From positions 1 to 25,230 of the forward strand of contig JBPBQO010000021.1 of the NCBI GenBank assembly GCA_050954785.1: DNA of 25,230 nucleotides. The letters run 5' to 3'. Positions 23,164-25,230 of the stretch are shown one piece after another; within the stretch, counting starts at the first letter, position 1; each line of letters starts with the position of its first letter. A program made the translations under genes and the position numbers. Origin of the DNA: Lichenicola sp050954785. GTDB taxonomy: Bacteria > Pseudomonadota > Alphaproteobacteria > Acetobacterales > Acetobacteraceae. Below the pieces are notes generated by a model. The model was given only the letters and a program-made list of their open reading frames with translations. It did no database searches and was not told the DNA's origin.

Positions 23164-24170
23164 TCCCGGATCAGCCGGCCCCGCGTTACCAGGAGCGTGG
23201 CGACGTCAGGGTCGAGACTCTGATCGAGATCGCGACTCTGTACTACTATGAGGACGTAACGCAGGAGGAACTCTCACGCCGGTTCTCACTGTCGCGCGCC
23301 AAGATCAGTCGGTTGTTGCAACGCGCCCGTAGCGATGGACTGGTCGAAATACGGGTGCATCAATCCAGCTCGGTGGGTACCGAACTGGAAAAGATCTTCA
23401 TCGATCGGTTCCGGATCGACCGGTTGCTGGTGTCGATCGACATTCGCGATCCGGATGCGCAGCGCAACGCGGTTGCCCGTCTGGTTGCCGCCCATTTGGA
23501 AAAAACTCTGTCTCCAGGCAAGACCGTCGCGGTCGGCATGGGCCGCAATGTCGCCGCGGTCGCCGATGCGCTGGTCACGCCGCCCTGTGGCGGAGTCACC
23601 TTCGTCTGCGCAATCGGTGGTTCACTGCGCGCCGGCGAACACATGAACCCGGACCATATCTGCCGCAGGCTGGCTGCCCGGTTCGGCGGCGAGAGCGAAA
23701 CGCTTTACGCGCCGGCGCTGGTCACCAACATTGCGGTGCGGGACGAGCTTTATCGCAACGACACCGTCAAGCTGACGCTGGACCGGGCGCGCCGGGCGGA
23801 TATCGCGCTGATCGGCATCGGCGATCTGTCGGAGGACAGCAACATGGTGCGGATGGGCTGGTTCTCGCCGCAGGAGATTGCCGAAGCCAGGCTAGGCGGC
23901 ACCATTGGCGACACGATGGGCTACGACTTCATCGACATTCACGGCCGTCCGGCGATCACCAGCATGCAGGGCAGGGTGATCGGCCTGGCGCGCGAGGATC
24001 TGGATCGCATCCCGGACGTGATCGCAATCGCGTCGGAAAATACCAAGGCGCCGGCCATTCTCGGCGCACTGCGAACCGGCGCGATCAACACGCTGGCGAC
24101 CTCGTTCGCCAATGCCCACACAATCCTGAGCCTGGACGAGGCGACAAGGCTCAGGCCACAATCCTCATGA
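23160..24170 (+). CDS. SorC/DeoR-type sugar-binding transcriptional regulator
   Basis: A 336-residue SorC-family regulator. The N-terminal helix-turn-helix is at about 33-56 (VTQEELSRRFSLSRAKISRL). The rest is the phosphosugar-binding domain: VAVGMGRNVAAVADAL, FVCAIGGSL, LYAPALV, IALIGIGDL, IGDTMGYDFID and the C-terminal AIASENTKAPAILGALRTGAINTLATS. The family includes the erythritol regulator EryD. It is divergent from the dhaK-eltD-ABC operon, so it likely senses a pathway phosphosugar and controls that operon. The start is GTG 23160, overlapping the small upstream ORF; there is no independent ribosome site. Confidence 0.9.
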   Translation: MIPDQPAPRYQERGDVRVETLIEIATLYYYEDVTQEELSRRFSLSRAKISRLLQRARSDGLVEIRVHQSSSVGTELEKIFIDRFRIDRLLVSIDIRDPDAQRNAVARLVAAHLEKTLSPGKTVAVGMGRNVAAVADALVTPPCGGVTFVCAIGGSLRAGEHMNPDHICRRLAARFGGESETLYAPALVTNIAVRDELYRNDTVKLTLDRARRADIALIGIGDLSEDSNMVRMGWFSPQEIAEARLGGTIGDTMGYDFIDIHGRPAITSMQGRVIGLAREDLDRIPDVIAIASENTKAPAILGALRTGAINTLATSFANAHTILSLDEATRLRPQSS

Positions 24171-24204
24171 AGCACGCCGGCCGGACGGACCGACCGGCGT
24201 GCTT
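24170..24204. terminator. bidirectional hairpin between the regulator and ahcY
   Basis: AAGCACGCCGG (24170-24180) and CCGGCGTGCTT (24194-24204) form an 11-bp perfect stem around a 13-base loop that can itself partly pair. It starts at the last base of the regulator's TGA and ends 9 bases before the convergent ahcY stop. T-tails are short on both strands (CTTCCTT on plus), so terminator function is likely but not certain. Confidence 0.65.
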
Positions 24205-24213
24205 CCTTGAGGA

Positions 24214-25230
24214 TCAGTAGCGATACAGCTCGTGCTTGAACGGGCCGGTGGTCTCGATGCCGATATACTCGGCCTGCTTGCCGGACAGCGTGGTCAGCTC
24301 GGCGCCGACCTTGGCGAGATGCAGCCGGGCCACCTTCTCGTCGAGATGCTTCGGCAACGTGTAGACCTGCGCCTCGTACTTGCCCGGAGGCGCAGTCCAC
24401 AGCTCGATCTGCGCCAGGGTCTGATTGGTGAACGATGCCGACATCACGAAGGACGGATGCCCGGTCGCGTTGCCGAGATTGACCAGCCGGCCCTCGGACA
24501 ACAGGATCAGCCGCTTGCCGTCCGGGAACACGACCTCGTCCACCTGCGGCTTGACGTTGTCCCACACGTAGTTGCGCAGCGCCTCGATCTGGATCTCGCT
24601 GTCGAAGTGCCCGATGTTGCAGACGATGGCGCGGTGCTTCATCTCGCGCATGTGCTCGATGGTGATGACGTCGATGTTGCCGGTGCAGGTGACGAAGATG
24701 TCGCCGCGCGATGCGGCCTTCTCCATCGTCACGACCTCGTAGCCTTCCATCGCCGCCTGCAGTGCGCAAATCGGGTCGGCCTCGGTCACCAGCACGCGGC
24801 AACCGGCATTGCGCAGCGACGCCGACGAGCCCTTGCCGACATCGCCGTAGCCGGCGACGACCGCGACCTTGCCGGCCATCATGACGTCGGTGCCGCGACG
24901 GATCGCGTCCACCAGGCTCTCGCGGCAGCCATACAGGTTGTCGAACTTCGACTTGGTCACGCTGTCATTGACGTTGATCGCCGGCACCTTGAGCGTGCCC
25001 TTTTTCGCCATCTCCCACAGGCGATGCACGCCGGTGGTGGTCTCCTCGGAGATGCCCCGCACGCCCTCGAGCAGGTCCGGATACTTGTCGTGCATCAGCA
25101 CGGTCAGGTCGCCGCCGTCGTCGAGGATCATGTTCGGGACCCACCCGTCCGGTCCGCGCACGGTCTGCTCGATGCACCACCAGAACTCCTCCTCGCTGAG
25201 GCCCTTCCAGGCGAACACCGGGACGCCGGC
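24214..25230 (-). CDS. ahcY: adenosylhomocysteinase, 5' end cut by window edge
   Basis: The C-terminal 338 or so residues of S-adenosylhomocysteine hydrolase, which splits SAH to homocysteine and adenosine in the methyl cycle. Present are PNMILDDGGDLT, the SEETTTGVHRLW segment, NVNDSVTKSKFDNLYGCRES (catalytic Lys/Asp region), the NAD-binding GYGDVGKGSSASL, CNIGHFDSEI, and the C-terminal GPFKHELYRY with the Lys and final Tyr of the NAD-contacting tail. The reading frame continues past 25230, so the true start is outside. It may belong with folD and ltaE functionally (one-carbon metabolism), but not by operon. Confidence 0.96.
   Translation of the reverse strand, partial: AGVPVFAWKGLSEEEFWWCIEQTVRGPDGWVPNMILDDGGDLTVLMHDKYPDLLEGVRGISEETTTGVHRLWEMAKKGTLKVPAINVNDSVTKSKFDNLYGCRESLVDAIRRGTDVMMAGKVAVVAGYGDVGKGSSASLRNAGCRVLVTEADPICALQAAMEGYEVVTMEKAASRGDIFVTCTGNIDVITIEHMREMKHRAIVCNIGHFDSEIQIEALRNYVWDNVKPQVDEVVFPDGKRLILLSEGRLVNLGNATGHPSFVMSASFTNQTLAQIELWTAPPGKYEAQVYTLPKHLDEKVARLHLAKVGAELTTLSGKQAEYIGIETTGPFKHELYRY

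Noticed and set aside
24205..25230. SAH riboswitch for ahcY
   Set aside because: The ahcY 5' end lies beyond the right edge, so any leader is outside the window.

Overview
The window is a GC-rich chromosomal segment with proteobacterial gene content, most likely from an alphaproteobacterium of the Acetobacteraceae type. That placement is an inference from GC-rich codon use, the lapA-pyrF-trpF order and the style of the stress and secreted proteins; there is no rRNA to confirm it. I see no tRNA, rRNA, CRISPR array, insertion sequence or phage gene.

Layout. Positions 1-166 hold the 3' end of an unrecognised gene, followed by an unpartnered phosphonopyruvate decarboxylase. A minus-strand pair then encodes a PepSY-like secreted protein and a general-stress (GSP17M/YflT-like) glycine-zipper protein. 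At 2.7-6.2 kb are folD, a divergent L-threonine aldolase and an M20 metallodipeptidase, which fit glycine/one-carbon and peptide metabolism. From 6.4 to 7.9 kb lies a multi-frameshifted pseudogene of a polytopic DUF2029/GT87-like membrane protein. At 8.5-9.65 kb is a Fic-fold protein whose catalytic HPFxDGNGR motif has been lost. From 10.0 to 11.95 kb runs a plus-strand housekeeping operon (small protein, lapA, pyrF, trpF).

From 11.9 to 13.6 kb, convergent with trpF and overlapping it, are a beta-carotene 15,15'-dioxygenase (blh) and a bacteriorhodopsin-like retinal protein. Together they supply the retinal chromophore and the opsin. The opsin carries Asp-Thr-Ser (DTS) at the acceptor, Thr89 and donor positions, so the usual carboxylic cytoplasmic proton donor is missing. 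Upstream on the same strand are a Gly/Tyr-rich secreted protein and a CPA1-type Na+/H+ antiporter.

From 15.6 to 22.8 kb is one minus-strand catabolic operon: dhaK-like, dhaL-like, a zinc dehydrogenase closely resembling erythritol/L-threitol dehydrogenase (EltD), a DUF2291 protein, and a ribose-type ABC transporter (ATPase, permease, binding protein). A divergent SorC-family regulator at 23.2-24.2 kb is preceded by a translationally coupled 39-codon ORF. The simplest reading is uptake of a C4 polyol, oxidation to L-erythrulose and phosphorylation to L-erythrulose-1-phosphate. The isomerases that would finish the route are not in the window. The window ends inside ahcY (S-adenosylhomocysteine hydrolase), convergent with the regulator and separated from it by a strong hairpin.
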